NCBI GenBank assembly: GCA_015179125.1
Contig: WHVA01000248.1
Location: 1-64,000 of the forward strand
Direction of reading: 5' to 3'
Length of the DNA: 64,000 nt
Source of the DNA: Gautieria morchelliformis
Lineage: Eukaryota > Basidiomycota > Agaricomycetes > Gomphales > Gomphaceae
The position numbers were made by a program, and so were the translations under genes. The notes under the pieces were generated by a model, which worked only from the letters and a program-made list of their open reading frames with translations, did no database searches and was not told the DNA's origin. Below, one piece after another: positions 17,179 through 27,202 of the stretch; the stretch's first letter is position 1, and every line of letters begins with the position of its first letter.

Positions 17179-20100
17179 ATGAGCCAGGTTCGGCGTCGGC
17201 GCTTGGGTGATCCTGCTCACCCGTGGCCCTTTGTCCTCGTTCTTCGATTCGTCGTCATTGAATGAGACCTTGCCCGTAGGGATCACTTCGTTTCCCTTAC
17301 GGATCGTCCCTGGGCTCGAGAAGTCCAGGGTTATGCCGAATCTCCTTAGGAACAGTGTCCCTAAGATCGCGTCGTAATATTCGATGTTTGCTACGTCGAA
17401 GTATTCGTTGTATGTCCCGCGACCAAACTTGATGGTCGTGTTCGTTCCATAGTTGATCGTGGAACGGCTGCCTATGCAGGCTAGCTGCAGCGCGATTGGT
17501 TGCTCCAGGGAGAATGTCTTCATCCCTGTAGCTCGCGTGAATTCGGGGGACAGCAGTACCCCTTCGCTGCCGCTATCTAGCAGGCAGTGGGCTTTTACGC
17601 CGTTTATTTCCCAGTACCCCGATAGGGTACGGTTCTCACTACGCGGACGCGTTGGCCGCGTTCTGTGTTTGCTTTGGTGGTGATACACCGGCTCGGCCAC
17701 CTTGTCTGGCGTGACCAATGTGCGTGCCGCCATGACTTTCGTGGCGGTTTCGTCTTCCAGCGTGAATCTGATCGCGCTGGACCTGTAGGTGGTGTCCTCC
17801 ACCTCTTCGTCCCATTCATAGTATTGGGACGGCTCAGGGTCCCATTCTTCAGCGGGCGTGTCTCCATTATCTGGAGTGTCGTTGGGTTGGGGATCACCCT
17901 CCCCCTCTTCATCAATCTGTTGAAGAGAGTTTTGATCGGGATCCGTCTCCGGATCCTCGGCTTCACCGTCGTGCCTCACGGCCGCTGTCCTTATACCGGA
18001 CCTAAGTCGGGGGCATTCTGCCTTCTTGTGGCCAGGTTGGCCGCATTCAAAGCATGTGGTGTTGCTTTGGCTGCCGCTGGGCCTGTCGTTGGGCCGGCCC
18101 AACGTTTTCGTCGGTGGGGCAGGTCGCGGGGACGATCCTGACACTTGAGGCTGTTTAGCTTCAGGCGGGTGTCCAGCTTGTGCTGGGCGTGAGGGCGGTA
18201 GCCGTTGACCTGTTCCGCTTCTTGTGAACAGGCTGGGCCTGGTCAGGCCCGTTTGTGTCAACGGCTTGTTCCCTGTGAGCCGGGCGGCGCTTGCCGTTGC
18301 TGCTGCACTTTCTGCGCGGCGCATCCCCATGTTGTATCGGGATGCCTCCTCGATCATTCGGGCCGTCTCGAAGAGTTGCTCTATTGAGCTGCTCTCGGCA
18401 TTATAGCCCTTTTTGAGGACTTCGTTGCGCAGCGTTTCGCGTAGCGCCGATACGAACCGTCTCTGGAACGTGTACTCGTCTGGCGGCTGTATCATACGTG
18501 CCGCGTATTTCGTGAGCTCGTTCAGCATCTCCTGAACGGTTTTCATGCCTTGCATGACCGCGTCGAATTTATTCGATGCGTGATGGTATGTCAGTGTGTG
18601 CAGGAACCTCTTTTGAAGGCCTTGCATCACTGATTCCAGCGTCCAGCTGCGGACCTGGCAATCGAAGCGTTCAACGTTTCGAAGGAACCACTCCTGGGCT
18701 TCGCCAGTGAGGCGAGTGCCCACATAGCCGACCTGCGTGTCAATGCTGGTTGGCCCTAGGAGGCAATTCATTTTTAGCCATCGTAGGATGGCTGCCACGA
18801 AGACTTCAAACTCTTCGAGGTCCGATCCCCCTGCATATGGCTCGGGGTGGGCCAATTTTACGCTGGCCTTCGCTAGCACAGACTTCTCCGGGTCTGTGTC
18901 CGCGGCGTCTGCCAACGCCACGCGGATCATCCGTGTGATCCCGTCGTACGGCTCCATTGGTACGATGTCGGCCTGGTCAGGGATTCCCTGGCCTTCCGTT
19001 GGGGCCATGGATCGCTCGTGCGGTTGTGACGCCGCATGGGGCAGGCTGTTATATGCCCTGACGGGCCCCGGGCCCTGGTCGGGCTCGGGATCGGGAGCAT
19101 TTTGTGCTCTCGGTTCCGGGGGCGTTTTGTGCCTGGTGTCCCTGGTCAGTCCCGCGTTGCAGATCCGTAGCCTGCTGTTGTAGGCTGTGCGTGCTTGCCG
19201 TGCGTCTTGTACGGCTTGCGTGAGCTGCTCGTTGGGTAGCTGAGCGGTGTGGCTGTGGGCCACCGTTTCTTCAGCGTTCTTCGCTAGTAGCTCGAGTGCC
19301 CGTGTGTGGCGGCGCACGGCTGCGGCTTCTTTACGCTGCCAGTGTGCGACTTCGAGCTCTAAGCTCTTGGTCGTCGTTTCAGAGTCAGGCTCTGAGGCGA
19401 CCTGATCCCTAACGATCTGTTGGATTGTTTTACGGCTGTCCGTTGGGGCAGCCGGTTGTTCCTGAGGCTCGTTCCCGAACCTTACGTCCTGTTCGACCGG
19501 GACAGCTGGCGGCGGCATTCGCTGCTTGTCTCGCTCCTTTCGGCGCGCGTCGCAACTGCATTCGTTAGCTGCGGACTGTTGCGAGCTCGGACGAGTTGCG
19601 TCGTGTTCCCCGTGTGGGCGGAGTGCTTTCTGGACGTCCTCCAGCATGGCTGCGTCTTGCAGCCTGACCTCCTCCACCTGGTGGAGTTCCTTGCCGATTG
19701 CCATTAGGGCGGCGGCGGCGTTGTCAAGCTGCGATGCCAGCTGATCGTGCTTGTGGCACGTCAGTGTACTTCGGTGCAGCACAGCCTGCACCTGTTTGTT
19801 CAGGGCTTCTGCCGTCTCGTGGTGGATGGCGTGAGCCCTCGAGCTCTTGCGACTAGAGCTTGAGTATTCCGAGTCCTGACCATCATCTGGGGCTCGTCTC
19901 TTTTGCCGTCGTCCTCCTTCAGGGACGATCGTCGTCGCTCTACTTTGTGAGCGTCGGTTTGAGTCGTGGCTTTGTGCCCGTCTCAACGTTGTTGCTCTAC
20001 CGTCTGACGACAGCAAGACTTCTCTGCCCTTTCCTTTGTCTTTGGGCAGAGAGAGATGGGGGGGCAGCGCCGGCTCATTGCCCGGCGTCGTCTCTTCTTC

Positions 20101-20379
20101 GGCCACGCTCGACGAGACGTGGTCGGGATTTTCCTCGTCCTCTACTGAGGGGACGAGGGCAGTGAGATCTACGATCTCTCCGTCTTCTATCGTCCTGGTC
20201 TCTTGGTCCAGGATAGCGTCAGCCGTCGTGTCGCTGGGCTGCACCTGGGGCGTGGACCTCGAGCTCGTCGCTCGTGTCCGTCTTCGACTGCATGGGATCA
20301 TCATGCTCGCAGCCGACAGTAGAAGGTCTACTGGAGGGTCTCCACGATTGTTAGTCATCGACGTAGCGATCTTTTTCAA
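17176..20379 (-). CDS. Gypsy gag-protease ORF (about 1067 aa)
   Basis: This long open frame is without stops. The N-terminal 450 residues are disordered and charged, with coiled-coil-like stretches (KSLELEVAHWQRKEAAAVRR, then ALELLAKNAEETVA). The retrotransposon gag domain follows (about residues 510-680; LEEFEVFVAAILRWLKMN, AQEWFLRNVERFD, MLNELTKYAARMIQPP). A zinc knuckle CFECGQPGHKKAEC lies near residue 780. A retropepsin-like protease has the site HCLLDSGSEGVLLS (about 945) and later AILGTLFLRRFGI. It ends TPNLAH with TGA, then continues in the same frame into pol. The start is an estimate: the first ATG (MKKIATSMTNNRGD) lies about 60 bases from the LTR. Confidence 0.85.
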   Translation of the reverse strand: MKKIATSMTNNRGDPPVDLLLSAASMMIPCSRRRTRATSSRSTPQVQPSDTTADAILDQETRTIEDGEIVDLTALVPSVEDEENPDHVSSSVAEEETTPGNEPALPPHLSLPKDKGKGREVLLSSDGRATTLRRAQSHDSNRRSQSRATTIVPEGGRRQKRRAPDDGQDSEYSSSSRKSSRAHAIHHETAEALNKQVQAVLHRSTLTCHKHDQLASQLDNAAAALMAIGKELHQVEEVRLQDAAMLEDVQKALRPHGEHDATRPSSQQSAANECSCDARRKERDKQRMPPPAVPVEQDVRFGNEPQEQPAAPTDSRKTIQQIVRDQVASEPDSETTTKSLELEVAHWQRKEAAAVRRHTRALELLAKNAEETVAHSHTAQLPNEQLTQAVQDARQARTAYNSRLRICNAGLTRDTRHKTPPEPRAQNAPDPEPDQGPGPVRAYNSLPHAASQPHERSMAPTEGQGIPDQADIVPMEPYDGITRMIRVALADAADTDPEKSVLAKASVKLAHPEPYAGGSDLEEFEVFVAAILRWLKMNCLLGPTSIDTQVGYVGTRLTGEAQEWFLRNVERFDCQVRSWTLESVMQGLQKRFLHTLTYHHASNKFDAVMQGMKTVQEMLNELTKYAARMIQPPDEYTFQRRFVSALRETLRNEVLKKGYNAESSSIEQLFETARMIEEASRYNMGMRRAESAAATASAARLTGNKPLTQTGLTRPSLFTRSGTGQRLPPSRPAQAGHPPEAKQPQVSGSSPRPAPPTKTLGRPNDRPSGSQSNTTCFECGQPGHKKAECPRLRSGIRTAAVRHDGEAEDPETDPDQNSLQQIDEEGEGDPQPNDTPDNGDTPAEEWDPEPSQYYEWDEEVEDTTYRSSAIRFTLEDETATKVMAARTLVTPDKVAEPVYHHQSKHRTRPTRPRSENRTLSGYWEINGVKAHCLLDSGSEGVLLSPEFTRATGMKTFSLEQPIALQLACIGSRSTINYGTNTTIKFGRGTYNEYFDVANIEYYDAILGTLFLRRFGITLDFSSPGTIRKGNEVIPTGKVSFNDDESKNEDKGPRVSRITQAPTPNLAH

Positions 20380-20442
20380 GATTGCTTCGAATCCACTATC
20401 GGTTGGTCACGTGGCAATCAACCGCAGGATAGTTCAAAAAGG

Positions 20443-20655
20443 TGTAAAGATATCTATCTTAAGCCTCAGGTCACAAGAGCGTGACAGAACTTGACCAATG
20501 TGTGGTATTCTGATGCTACGTAGTGACAGTGTAAGGGTAAGATGCGATGGGGACCGCTAGCCGGTTCCCACGCATAAACTATACAGTGGGTCCCTAAGGG
20601 GCCCACTGGGATTATGTAATAACTAATGTACATGTAGATACATGGGTTATTTACA
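20443..20655 (-). repeat. Gypsy 5' LTR
   Basis: This 213-bp LTR has TGTAA/TTACA termini. The TSD TGAAG follows at 20656-20660. On the minus strand the first internal bases are CCTTTTTGAACT. The older gypsy relic at 28686 has the same bases after its LTR, so they are probably part of the primer-binding region. Confidence 0.9.
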
Positions 20656-20660
20656 TGAAG

Positions 20661-22486
20661 ACCACGCACCAGCACACGGTCCACCACCGCCTCCAGGACC
20701 ACCAGTCCCAGGCCACGTCCCACAACAGGCTCCACCACACGTACCAGTACCTCCACAAAGATCTGCACACATCGTCAGGAGGTCCCTGCGCCCTGACCCA
20801 ACGAACGCTAGCCCAGACAGGGCTCAGCGCTGGGTACCCGCAGTATGGACAAACGCGATTACAGTGTTCCTGGCTGCCGCGGACACGACACCCACGGGAG
20901 ATCCAACATCGTATCAGGCCGCGATGTCCTCCGCAGAAGCCAACTTCTGGCATCGGGCCATGACAGAAGAAATAAAATGCTTACTGGATAACGGGACTTG
21001 GGAGCTGACCGACCTACTGAAAGACAGACGCACAGTGAAATGCAGATGGGTGTACCTAACGAAGCACGACACTCAAGGAAAAATCACCAGATACTGGGCC
21101 CGACTCGTCACCAAAGGTTTTCTGCAAACCTTGGGCATTGATTATGAAGAGACCTTCGCGCCAGTCGCCAGGCTCGACTCCCTGAGGCTACTGCTAGCAC
21201 TTGCAGCGAGGTTCAACCTAGAAGTACACCAAATTGATATAAAATCAGCCTACCTCAACAGCAACCTGGATGAAGAACTGTACATGGACCAACCGGAAGG
21301 TTTTGCAGTCCCAGGGAAGGAAAACAAGGTGTGCAAACTGTCGAAGGCCATCTACGGGTTAAAACAAGCGGGACGGCAATGGCACGTGCACCTGCAAGAG
21401 ACGCTCGACACCCTGGGATTCCAAAAAAACATCGCCAGCGACATATCCATCTTCATCAAACGTGACGACGGGGGAGACCACCCCACCATCGTGCTCGTAT
21501 ATGTGGATGACATAGCGATAATTGGAGTCCTTGCAGCCATCAACGATCTTAAAGCGAAAATTGGGACGCGCTACAAGATCACTGACCTAGGGGAGATAAA
21601 TCATTTCTTGGGAATCCACATCACGTGCGATCGCCCAAAAAGAACGATAAGCATAGATCAATCCCATTATATCGAACGCATGCTGACCAGATACGATATG
21701 CTGGAGTGTAGACCGGTGTACACGCCATTCGCTCCAGGCACAAAGCTTGTACCCAACACCGAAAAGTTCTCCGACTCAACCATCACCTCACGCTACCAAC
21801 AAATAGTGGGATCACCCATGTACGCCATGCTTGGCTCGAGACCGGACATATGCTTCGCGGTCAACCGGCTCTCGCAATTTGGCACAAATCCCACGGCAGA
21901 CCACTTACTCACTGCCCAACACGTCCTCCGTTACCTGTTCACAATGCAAACATACGCCCTGACATATGGAAGGAACGACTCCACCGAACTCGTCAGCTAC
22001 AGCGACTCAGATTGGGCCGCTGGCACCGACGGCCGACGATCGACAACCGGCTACGTGTTCATACTATCAGGAAGCTCCATAGCATGGGCCGCACAAAAGC
22101 AGAGGACCGTTGCACTGTCATCGACGGAAGCAGAGTACATGGTGTTGACGGAGTGCACAAAGCACGCGCAGTGGACCATCTCCCTGCTCCAACAACTTGA
22201 TTTCGAGGTAGAACTCCCACTTGACATATATTCAGACTCACTAGGGGCTCGCGCTATCGCCGCAAACGCCGTGTTTCACAAACGAATGAAACACATTGAT
22301 CTCAAATACCACTATATTCGAGAATGTATCAACAAGGGAACTATCGAAGTCTCACCTGTATCCACCAAGGACAACGTCGCCGATCTCCTAACCAAATCGC
22401 TGCCCCGCGATCAGCACCAAAAGCTACGCTTGAAACTAGGACTCGACGATGGTTCAATCACGGGGGAGTGTTGTGAATCCGAATGA
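20661..22486 (+). pseudogene. Copia A polyprotein, RT-RNase H part
   Basis: This part rejoins the copia A frame after removal of the gypsy (codons DL, E, then DHAPAHGPPPPPG). RT shows WVYLTKHDTQGK, IDYEETFAPVARL, QIDIKSAYL and the catalytic LVYVDDIAIIG. RNase H shows YSDSDWAAGTDGRRSTTGYV, WAAQKQRTVALSSTEAEYM, and the C-terminal MKHIDLKYHYIRE and DNVADLLTKSLPR. The frame itself has no stop or shift. Its TGA (22484-22486) lies 15 bases inside the 3' LTR, as the polypurine tract and LTR start encode the last residues (GECCESE). Confidence 0.9.
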
Positions 22487-24093
22487 CCACATCACTAAAA
22501 GCGCGCTGAGATGGCGTCACCATGTCACATATGGCACGTGCGTCCATCCCGGCCCGTCATGTCGCCGGACTGGCATCTCTGGCATCTGGTACCATGAGCT
22601 GGCCATCACAGAGCAGGTATGGCTGCCGCATAGCCATGGCAGTGCATGCTGGCATCCGATGTCCTGCCCGTGATAATATGTCGGCATCACATGGCAGCCT
22701 GACTTCACAATGGTAGGTTTATCCTATCCTTGCTTGTACTACTTATAACACTGACTTATAGCAATCATCACAAGGCTTTCATTGTCTTCCGACTCTGCTT
22801 CATCCGCTTCTGCCACCGAGATATGATTGCAGGTACTATTTATGTGTCTCGTATACTTTCCGGAAGTCATTTCAAACTCTGATGTTCAAAACCTCGAAGG
22901 CATGCACGTGACTCTCTGAAGTATGTACGGAACCAAACAAACAACACTTCGCACCACCACAACCTCTCCTTCGTTGATATCCAACTATCTGCTTCTTGTC
23001 ATCTTTGTGCTTGTTCTAGCTCTCTTTTTCCTTTTTGACCTTTTTCCGACATGTGTCACATTTTGCATCTCTTTGTTTGAGCTTGTCAGAACTTGACAAG
23101 TTCCAGACTTAGAATAGCGTAGATTGACGACTTGCTCTTGTGTAAGCCTGACTGCCGTCACTCATGGCAGATCTAAGGCTCCACTTGATTGCAATTCATC
23201 CTAGATAGTAGTGACCTGACTAGGTACACAGTAGCTGTTGCTGGTGTAGACATGTGAGTTCTTAAAGTTGCGTGTTCTGCAGTATGCTACTGTACTGACC
23301 TATCGGCGGTGACAAAGCAGGTCTTGTGGAGGGCACTGGGGAGGCAGAAGGAGAAGGAGAGGGGTACAAGGTAGACGGGGCACTCCTCCATGTCAGACTT
23401 GGGTTGTGGGAGGAGATGACGGTGAGTGGGGCCAGGGCATGGATGTGTATGGGTGCAGGAAGGACACAGAGGATGAGTTCAAGTTAGAGCATTGGCAGGG
23501 TGTTGAGGATGTGTGGAAGCGGCGCCATGCAGGAGGGGGAAATGGCGAGGGTGGTGACCGGAGGGGATGGCTGGAGGAGTGAGCATAAATGATGTCGAGG
23601 AGAGGGTCTATAAGGACTCCGATGTCGAGAAGTACAATGTGGAGTGTATAATTGTGGATTTTATACAATTATATGAATGTGTATTTGGAACATAGCGTGT
23701 GTGACTACCTTATAATATGCAACCAATATGATATGAAGCAGGCAGCTTTGTGTGGTGCCGGCATGTCGTGGGAATGATTGTTCCATGATGGCAGCACTTG
23801 CGTGACAATGGTAACACAATGACATTCCACCTCTGGTTGGTACCTGATGATTGGCGCGCATTGCACCTCTTTTAGCCAAGTTACCGATGGTCATTATCTG
23901 TTAGCAGCATGGTCAGTGAAGGTCATACTTCTGCGGTTTTAGTGATGCAGTCGCCGAGTCGGCACCACCTTCTCTTTACAGACGATATTACTAAGCAACT
24001 AGTATAGTTACCCAACGCGTGTAAGACGGCGCTTCAGACATTCTTCTGACGCCATCCAGGTTCTAATACTGCCTATAGAGGTTGCTCACAATA
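22469..24093 (+). repeat. Copia A 3' LTR, interrupted by a TIR element
   Basis: The LTR sequence runs 22469-22489 and 23950-24093, with the TIR element and a CA duplication in between. It is 165 bp without the insert, compared with 216 bp for the 5' LTR, because it lacks the 51-bp tandem duplication. Two further bases (GT) separate its last A from the TSD at 24096. Confidence 0.8.
22490..23947. mobile_element. Non-coding DNA transposon-like element with 11-bp TIRs (1458 bp)
   Basis: The ends are CATCACTAAAAGCGC and, read inward from the right, CATCACTAAAACCGC. The empty site is preserved in the other copia A LTR (GAATGACCAGTCGCC). Comparison shows the insert plus a 2-bp duplication CA (22488-22489 and 23948-23949). 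No ORF over about 90 codons and no transposase motif is present. CACTA lies three bases inside the terminus, reminiscent of CACTA elements, but those start directly at CACTA. The superfamily is therefore unassigned. It is probably a non-autonomous element mobilised in trans. Confidence 0.75.
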
Positions 24094-24095
24094 GT

Positions 24096-25655
24096 GTGGG
24101 CGCGGGGTGGGGTGCATGGAGAGCTCCATCGCGCCGTATCCGGGTGCGGGTGCGGGTGCGACGTGCATGAGCTCCGCGAGGGGCGGCGTGTCGGTGTCGT
24201 GCTGGGTCTGGATCTGGATCTGGGGCTCGTGATCCTACGCGCTAGGTTTGGCACCCGCACGCGTGCGCACATGCCGCGCAAGCACGTCCGCGAGGAACCG
24301 CGCATACAGCTTCGGCGTGTGGCGGTTGTCGATCGCGACCGCGTCCGAGCCAAGCAGGTCCACGAGGCGCTGCACGAGCTGCGTGATCGCGCGCTCCCGC
24401 CCGGGGCGCATCATGAACGAGAACGTCGGGCGCAGGATCTGCGGACGGCCGTTGCGTTCGTATGGCGCTGAGCGCGGGAGGCACGCGTGCCCGCGCACCT
24501 TGAGCATGAACGCCACGGCGAACCCCATGGACACAAAGTATGCCTCAAAGAAATACCGCATATCTACGCCTCGGTCAACGTCAACAACGGATCTCGCGCA
24601 ACGGGAGGGAGGGCTCACAGCCGAGCTTCGCAAGCCTGTCCACGCTCTGCGTGAGGACCTCCGTCGCGGCGGCGACGCACTGCTCCGCGAACGGATTGGC
24701 GTCAGCGCGCGGTGCGACGGACGGCAAGGGACTTACAAAGGCCACAGGTTATCCCGCATCGTCAGCACCGGATCCGCTCCTGCAAAATACGCCGAACGCG
24801 TCAGACGGGGGTGTAGTCACGGGAGGGGGGTGCTCACGTGTGCCAAAGTGCTCCTCGACGAGGCGCTGCCAGTGCGCGCCGACCGCGGAGACGTTGTCCG
24901 CGTACGCCTGCACGACGTTCAGGTCCAGAATCTGCGCGAGCGCAGCGCGTGCTCAGCATCGTGGTCTGGTCCCCGCGCCCGTAAACCCTACGCTTTACGC
25001 ACCTTCTTCTCCTCGTCGTAGCTGTACGCATCCGAATACACCGTCTCGTGGAACCGTGACATATACAGCCCCACGCAACCGCAACCGCAACCGATCAATC
25101 AGCCGCCGTTTACACAAAAACAGGAGCAGCACACCCCGGCACTTACCACCAGCAGCAAATACGCATACGCACACACGTGGAAGTCCAGCCCCAGATTGCA
25201 CGCCGAGCTGCGCCACCACCCCTCGAGCCTGCCCGGCGCCGCGACCTCCTTGCGCATGGGCCCCGCGAACACGATCGCGGACGGCTTGCCCTGCTGCGCC
25301 GAGATCGAGCGGTCGACGCAGAAGCAGTTCAGCCAGATGCGCGCGCGGGAGAGGAGCACGCGTGCGTGCTCCTCCGCGAGGGGGAGCGGGGAGAGGTGGG
25401 TCGTGTGCGTTGCGAGGCGAGAAGACGCGCGGGCGGCATCTGGGGTCGGCGCGGGGAGGTGCAGATCGAGGTCCGTCGCGATTCTGAATACGGGGTGGGC
25501 GCCGCACGCATGCGAATGGACAGAAACGCATTTCGTCAGCCGCACGCAAGGGGAGGCACAGAACGGAGTGCCGCAAAACGCACCGGATGCCCAGCCCGCA
25601 GTGGAGGTACGCCCTGTCCTCCTTGAACGTGAGCGACGGCAGGTGTCTCTTTTTA
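24096..25655 (-). pseudogene. Fungal-specific transcription factor gene (MHR domain), 5' part truncated, 3' part split by transposons
   Basis: On the minus strand, exons of a fungal-specific transcription factor domain protein are recognisable. The first gives LPSLTFKEDRAYLHCGLGIR, spliced to IATDLDLHLPAPTPD. The hallmark RIWLNCFCVDRSISAQQGKP follows (about 25335-25268), then RLEGWWRSSACNLGLDFHVC. Later come ILDLNVVQAYADNVSAVGAH (about 24928), LPSVAPRADANPFAEQCVAA, a hydrophobic segment FFEAYFVSMGFAVAFMLKV and LADVLARHVRTRAGA. The tail LSMHPTPRP runs into copia A. Such proteins normally begin with a Zn2Cys6 DNA-binding domain; none is visible upstream of 25655, so the 5' end is lost or lies elsewhere. 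The G+C-rich codon use differs from the surrounding transposons. With three large inserts at its 3' end this copy cannot make the normal protein. Confidence 0.7.
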
Positions 25656-27200
25656 TCACTCTTGGTAGTTATTTTCTCGGATCGCTTTCAACCCCTGATT
25701 GGCAACACCTTATCGACTACGGCACCCGCACTTGGCCTGCTACATGATTTTATATCTTTGGTAGTTCTGAACACGGTCACCCCAGGTCAAACTGCCGTTC
25801 CTGCCTCTTTTCCTTCGGCGTGTACGCCCAAGAATTAGACTACGTCCATACGTGAGGGTATATAAAAGGCCTCCCTTGTCATGGAGACGCAGTTCCCCAT
25901 CCAGTATACTCCACTTGCCTCCTAGACCGCGACACATCGGTTGAACTAAGATGAACGAGACGCTTATGAGTATTGGACAGAAATGTGAATAGGGATGGAT
26001 ATGTGGTACTCCCTGTGACCCAGACGGTGTGTTCGTGACATGCGAACTAGACTCTAGAACGCGTGCCTCGAACACACCGTCCGTAGAATGCACGACTGGG
26101 CTGTGAGAGTCACTACGTCCGGCCGCACATCGGAAGAAGTCGGCCCACCACCAATATCATGGGATGCTTTCTCCTGAAAGAAGGCAGACCTACTAAGCAC
26201 TAGTACTCCCCCCCCCCCCCCCAAGAGGTATAGTAGAGAACTGAGACCACTGGCAGCGTTAAACTACCGACGCTGCAAAACAGGTACTACTCAGGGTATA
26301 ACTGGTGCTTTCTGTCGACCAGGAAAGCCCCAGCGTAGCAAAGGACTTATCGCTATAGGTCGAAGTAGGATTAGAGTATGGGGTTTTGACAGTCGATTCG
26401 ATGTTCTCCAGTGACGCAAGTTGCTGGCTTAAATACATGGGTAGCTAGTCTAATTATAGTTATAACCCTTGTCTTGTAAAGAACAAGGACTCCCTTGTTC
26501 CTTTACTGCGCTCCTTAGACTCGCTACTCCTTTCACTACTCGTACCTTTGTACGCGTCAAAGGCTTATGTCAGCGCGCCGAAGTGCCGCTTTATCCAACA
26601 ATCGCCGTGTTACGGGGAGTACTAGCGACGACACTTGTTTCGAAGACCGATGGTGATGAGCGGAGTACGGTCGGAGTGTAAACAGACACCCTCATGAGGA
26701 TAAACCTGAGCATAAGGGGTGCATGTGTTGCTGGCAAGATCTCTAATATTTAACATGGATTCAGCTTTGATTCTTTAGAGCCTGGATAGGTCCACTAATA
26801 CCATCTCCTGTTCAGATTGCAAGTTACCAGGACTGGTGCAAAAAATCAGTAACGTCTCCGTATGGCCAAATAGAAGCTCACTCGAATTAGCAGCATCGCC
26901 ATTCAGAAATATAAGAGCCCCGATGTGAAGGTGGACATGCTTCGAGATAGCCGGAGAATTAATTCAGGGTGGACTGGGTCTAAGAAACAGTGATGTCTGA
27001 TTGCTAGAGCCAAAGAAACAAAATTCAATGGAATAAGTATTATTATCGGAAGAATTGAAGTGCATTTAAACTTCGGTCCGCCCCTTTGGCAGCACCCCCA
27101 CGTGTTAGTGGCGCTGCTCGCATACATCTATAAAATGAAGAGATTCTTATCTCTCAGACACCATCGGCTTCCTTTTCGAGAGAAACGTCGATTCTATCAG
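25656..27200. other. Non-coding stretch with TATA-like sequence, inverted repeat and poly-C run
   Basis: No convincing gene was found. A canonical-looking TATATAAAAGG lies at 25859-25869 on the plus strand. A 13-bp perfect inverted repeat (GACGGTGTGTTCG at 26023-26035, CGAACACACCGTC at 26069-26081) could form a hairpin. A run of 15 C occupies 26208-26222. A near-perfect hairpin (GTAAAGAACAAGG / CCTTGTTCCTTTAC) lies around 26476-26506. The short ORFs here show no protein-like features. Confidence 0.4.
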
Positions 27201-27202
27201 GT

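Larger units (their letters stand above)
5207..20655 (-). mobile_element. Ty3/gypsy chromodomain retrotransposon with a third ORF, split by copia B
   Basis: The element is about 9.7 kb after removal of copia B. The LTRs are 213 bp each (5207-5419 and 20443-20655), with TGTAA/TTACA termini. The TSD is CGAAG/TGAAG (4 of 5 identical). On the minus strand the order is LTR, gag-protease, RT-RNase H, integrase, chromodomain, ORF3, polypurine tract (AGAGGGGGAGGG), LTR. Deleting the element with one TSD rejoins the copia A polyprotein in frame. The pol region carries at least two clear frameshifts (about 16462 and about 13695), so this copy is dead, although gag and ORF3 stay nearly open. The LTRs differ at five visible sites, all transitions. 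Confidence 0.9.
2586..24095 (+). mobile_element. Ty1/copia retrotransposon 'copia A', split by a gypsy and a TIR element
   Basis: This is an old copia element whose own sequence is about 4.6 kb once the two inserts are removed. The TSD is GTGGG (2581-2585 and 24096-24100). The direct-repeat ends share TGTTGTGAATCCGAATGACC. The order LTR, primer-binding site, gag, protease, integrase, RT, RNase H, polypurine tract (GGGGGAG), LTR is that of Ty1/copia. It is interrupted at the integrase/RT linker by the gypsy element (5207-20655) and inside the 3' LTR by the TIR element (22490-23947). It carries a TGA at 4312-4314 in the integrase zinc-finger region and is therefore dead. It inserted into coding sequence of the minus-strand transcription factor gene. 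Confidence 0.85.

Noticed and set aside
23393-23668. ORF in the TIR element as a possible transposase
   Set aside because: 91 codons of proline/serine text with no DDE or zinc-finger pattern; the element is treated as non-autonomous.
26208-26222. Run of 15 C
   Set aside because: A simple homopolymer, possibly of uncertain length in the assembly; no feature attached.
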